Origin: DASSQJ01 sp963730165
GTDB lineage: Bacteria; Actinomycetota; Actinomycetes; Actinomycetales; Dermatophilaceae
Direction: 5' to 3'
DNA: 64,000 bases
NCBI GenBank assembly: GCA_963730165.1
Contig: CAVSQS010000008.1
Span: forward strand, 301,500-365,499
Position numbers and translations under genes: made by a program. Positions 61,506 to 64,000 of the stretch are shown here, in pieces. The notes below the pieces were generated by a model that had not been told where the DNA came from, ran no database searches, and worked only from the letters and a program-made list of their open reading frames with translations. Numbering within the stretch: the first letter of the stretch is position 1; each line of letters begins with the position of its first letter.

Positions 61506-61605
61506 CTAGTCGGAGACGGAAGGCAGTCGCCGCTCGGATTGTCCGCCCGAGCGACCTTCCTGACGATCCGCGCACGTCAGGCCCTTCATGCGCAAACGGC
61601 CTGGC

Positions 61606-62304
61606 TCACCACTTCTCGGCGAACGGCCGGGCCTCGACCTCGAACGACCATGCCGAGCGCGGCTGCTGCGCCAGCCAGTGGGCGGTCGCGGCGACATCGT
61701 CCGGCTTGACGAAGAAATCGTCCGGCCTGTCGGGCATCGCCTGGCGGGTGCGTGGCAGGTCGACGACGCCGTCGATGATGATGACCGCCACGTGGATGCC
61801 GGCAGGGCCGAGATGCTTGGCCATCGATTCGGCGAGGCTGCGCTGGGCCGCCTTGGCGGGTGCGAAGGCGGCCGTGCGCGCCGCCCCGCGCCGCGAGGCG
61901 GTGGCGCCGATGACGATGATGGCGCCTTGGCCCTTTGCCTTCATCGCCGGGATCACTTTCTTGGATGCGAGCAGGAGGCCGTTGGCATTGATCCGCCACG
62001 ACGCCTCGAACTCGGCGGGCGTGATGTCCTCGACGGTCGCGAAGACGCCGGAGCCGGCGTTGTAGACCAGCGTGTCGATGGCGCCGAGTTCGGCCGCCAC
62101 CGCGTCGAAGGCGCGATCGACCGCTTGCGCGTCGGCGACGTCGCAGGCATAGGCACGGGCGTCGCCGATCTCCGCGGCGAGCTTGCCGGCAAAGTCGGTG
62201 GTGCGCGACAGGAGCGCGACGCGATGGTCGGCGGCGAAGCGACGGGCAAGCGCCGCCCCGTTGCCGGGACCGATTCCAACGATCGCCGAGACCGGTTTGG
62301 CCAT
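61606..62304 (-). CDS. Short-chain dehydrogenase-like protein with Phe in place of the catalytic Tyr
   Basis: 232 aa from MAKPVSAIVGIGPGNGAALARRF; GGGGGAAGAG-like ribosome site upstream. NAD(P) motif GIGPGNG. NAG is present in LVYNAGSGVF. The usual YxxxK reads FAPAK (TAAFAPAKAAQRSLAESM). The IHVAVIIIDGVVDLPRTR end is typical of a known SDR subgroup in which this Phe recurs. The reaction is unknown. Confidence 0.82.
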   Translation of the reverse strand: MAKPVSAIVGIGPGNGAALARRFAADHRVALLSRTTDFAGKLAAEIGDARAYACDVADAQAVDRAFDAVAAELGAIDTLVYNAGSGVFATVEDITPAEFEASWRINANGLLLASKKVIPAMKAKGQGAIIVIGATASRRGAARTAAFAPAKAAQRSLAESMAKHLGPAGIHVAVIIIDGVVDLPRTRQAMPDRPDDFFVKPDDVAATAHWLAQQPRSAWSFEVEARPFAEKW

Positions 62305-62438
62305 CTCTTCCCCCTTGGCTTGCTGAGGCGCGAAGCGCCTTCTCCAGCAGGCGCAACGGCATGAAGCCACATGGTGGCGCCAGGCGCCACGGGCTGCAAG
62401 CGCTGCAACCGCAGTGACTAGGCCAAAGGCTTGGCGAC

Positions 62439-63704
62439 CTATCCTTTGGCCTCCCGCTCTTTGGCCAGCGTGGCGACGGCGCCGATGATCTCGAGACCCA
62501 GGCTGCCCCAGTCCCCGGGCCGTTTCTGTCGAAACAGCCTCATCGTCGGATACCAGGGCGAGTCCGCGCGTTCGCACAGCCACCGCCAGTCAGGATCGTG
62601 CTTCAGGGCGACCCAGACCGGTCGGCCGAGGGCACCCGCCAGGTGAGCCGTCATTGTGTCCGACGTCACGACAAGATCGAGATTGGCCATGACACCGGCG
62701 ATCTCGGCCACGCCGCCCGGGTTATTCGCGATCCTGTCCCCCAGCGTTTCAATGCGCATAGCCTGGGGAATTCGGGCAAGCTGATCCAGCCCGGTAAGGC
62801 CCTGGATGCTGATCAGGCGCACTCCTGGCATCTCGCAGAGCCCGGCGAGACAGCGCAGCGGTATCGTCCGATCATCATCGCCGCGAATGCCGGCGCTGCC
62901 CTGCCACGCCAGTCCGATCTTGAAGCCATCGGCACCGATGGCTTTCCGCCAATGCGCGATCAGGTCGGGTCGTGCGAATAGATAAGGAATATCGTTCGGG
63001 ACCGAATCGAGACGGGTCCTGAACAGCCGCGGCAGGCTCATCATGTCGACCTGAAAATCGAAACGGTCGCGGTTGTTGCGGTCGCCGATCCAGTTGACCG
63101 CCCCGTCAACGGTGTCGACCACGCCGCGAAGGGCAGGCTGCACGATGGCCGTCACCTTGGCGCCGCGCTTGGTCAACAAGGGCACGTAGCGAACAAACTG
63201 CAGCGTATCGCCGAGGCCTTGCTCGGCAACGACAAGCAGGGTCTTGCCTTCTATGTCTTCACCTTTCCAGGCGGGTGACTGGTTGGGAAACGGCGCCAGG
63301 CGCGCTTTGCGGTATTCATGCTCCACCCAGCCGCGATCGAATTCTCCAAGCTGCAGCAGGAGCCTGCCGAGATTCTCCCTTGTCTCGAAGTCGCTGGGAT
63401 TGCGGTCGACCGCGGCACCAAACGATTGAGCCGCTTCTTTTCTGAGCCCCTTTCGCCATAGCGCGTGACCGCGGATGACGAAGGCGGGAGCCGGTGGATT
63501 GCCAGCCCTGACGACCCGGTCGGCGGCCGCGATCGCCTCATCGTTCCGCCTCAGCTCGAGAAGCATGGCCGCCTTCAGCAGCATGAGCGTTGGGTTCGAT
63601 GGCGCCGCTTTCAGGGCGTGCTCAGCCGCGGCAAGCGCTTCGCCCGGACGACCGGCGACCGCCAATTCGGATATTCGGCGAATCGGATCACTGGCAGGCG
63701 ACAT
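62439..63704 (-). CDS. TPR protein with glycosyltransferase-like C-terminal domain
   Basis: 421 aa. Three or four TPR units occupy residues about 10-130 (ALAAAEHALKAAPSNPTLMLL and similar). The C-terminal part (LVVAEQGLGDTLQFVRYVPLL, IGLAWQGSAGIRGDDDRTIPL and VVTSDTMTAHLAGALGRPVWVAL) resembles the glycosyltransferase family 9/41-type fold. It may act in surface polysaccharide or protein glycosylation. The substrate is unknown. Confidence 0.83.
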   Translation of the reverse strand: MSPASDPIRRISELAVAGRPGEALAAAEHALKAAPSNPTLMLLKAAMLLELRRNDEAIAAADRVVRAGNPPAPAFVIRGHALWRKGLRKEAAQSFGAAVDRNPSDFETRENLGRLLLQLGEFDRGWVEHEYRKARLAPFPNQSPAWKGEDIEGKTLLVVAEQGLGDTLQFVRYVPLLTKRGAKVTAIVQPALRGVVDTVDGAVNWIGDRNNRDRFDFQVDMMSLPRLFRTRLDSVPNDIPYLFARPDLIAHWRKAIGADGFKIGLAWQGSAGIRGDDDRTIPLRCLAGLCEMPGVRLISIQGLTGLDQLARIPQAMRIETLGDRIANNPGGVAEIAGVMANLDLVVTSDTMTAHLAGALGRPVWVALKHDPDWRWLCERADSPWYPTMRLFRQKRPGDWGSLGLEIIGAVATLAKEREAKG

Positions 63705-63866
63705 CGTTCCTGGGCGGTTTCTGGCTCTCGACGATTTGGCGTGGTCGCACGGTTGGGCCCCGCGAACAAGGTCCGCTCATCCCGCTCCCCCGGGCTTTGG
63801 CCCGGGCAGATGGCGCCCGTCGCTCGCTGGCCTGGCGGCCGCGCTTCGCCCGGCGCCAAAACCAAC

Positions 63867-63942
63867 TGGCGCGCCCTACGGGACTCGAACCCGTGTTACC
63901 GCCGTGAAAGGGCGGCGTCCTGGACCGCTAGACGAAGGGCGC
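63867..63942 (-). tRNA. tRNA-Glu (anticodon TTC)
   Basis: 76 bases including an encoded CCA. Acceptor GCGCCCT pairs with AGGGCGC; discriminator G. Anticodon stem CCGCC/GGCGG encloses CTTTCAC, giving TTC. The T-arm has GGTTCGAGTCC. The last 58 bases of the window show nothing further. Confidence 0.95.
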
Positions 63943-64000
63943 GGACCCGCGGTTTCTACGGTGTTTGCCAGGCCCCCACAAGAGGCCCACAGCTCGTTCT

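Noticed and set aside
39776..64000. Horizontal transfer of the right half into a Chloroflexota genome
   Set aside because: The half contains housekeeping genes (recJ, recR, def, hom, glpX, tRNA-Glu) in native alphaproteobacterial order and no integrase or att site at the border. A misjoin explains it better.

Overview
The window joins two unrelated genomes. Positions 1 to about 39,735 look like a Chloroflexota (Anaerolineae-type) chromosome: a full nuo operon, a 16S-Ile-Ala-23S-5S rRNA operon with a Chloroflexota-like 16S start, toast-rack/PspC genes and TPT-rich stalk proteins. From about 39,776 to 64,000 the genes, the higher GC and the gene order (lipoprotein, aminotransferase, hom, glpX, recJ; later def, rmuC, recR, dsbA, ybaB) are those of an alphaproteobacterium, probably of the Hyphomicrobiales. 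The change is abrupt, just upstream of the 16S rRNA leader, and is best read as a metagenome assembly misjoin. Both halves carry many single-base frameshifts, several of them in homopolymers. This is the pattern of unpolished long reads, so broken core genes are annotated here as whole genes with likely sequence errors.

Chloroflexota half. 1-4,200: a glycoconjugate cluster on the minus strand (flippase-like membrane protein, FAD oxidoreductase, UDP-glucose dehydrogenase) and the start of a probable M16 peptidase. 4,200-12,600: a small SWIM protein, a PspC/toast-rack envelope pair, a double GNAT acetyltransferase, an FHA protein, an unknown membrane protein, a peptide-type solute-binding protein and a pair of paralogous anchored proteins. 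12,700-16,900: tRNA-Leu, an ECF sigma/anti-sigma pair coupled to a NUDIX hydrolase, then an SDR and a methyltransferase. 17,000-33,940: nuoABCDE, two extra genes (GNAT and a four-helix membrane protein), then nuoFGHIJKLMN, all on the minus strand and tightly packed. It is preceded by a perfect inverted repeat resembling a redox-regulator operator and closed by a terminator. NuoJ carries a tandem DUF4397-like insertion between its last two membrane helices; this is the most unusual protein feature in the window. 34,200-39,640: the rRNA operon, also on the minus strand, with boxA motifs in its leader and spacer.

Alphaproteobacterial half. 39,776-46,030: lipoprotein, aminotransferase, homoserine dehydrogenase, GlpX and RecJ, codirectional. 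46,067-49,770: glycine-zipper lipoprotein, peptide deformylase, a small basic protein faintly like ArfA, a LuxR-type regulator, a DUF1127 protein and a secreted protein. 49,960-55,200: a second DUF1127-like gene, RmuC, EthD-like and DUF924 proteins with overlapping convergent stops, RecR, a DsbA-like oxidoreductase and an outer-membrane beta-barrel. 55,265-63,942: YbaB, a YkgJ-type protein, a thioredoxin-CcdA fusion, a stand-alone 2-oxoacid dehydrogenase acyltransferase domain, a universal stress protein, an MFS exporter with an IS5-family element at its stop codon, an SDR, a TPR glycosyltransferase-like protein and tRNA-Glu.
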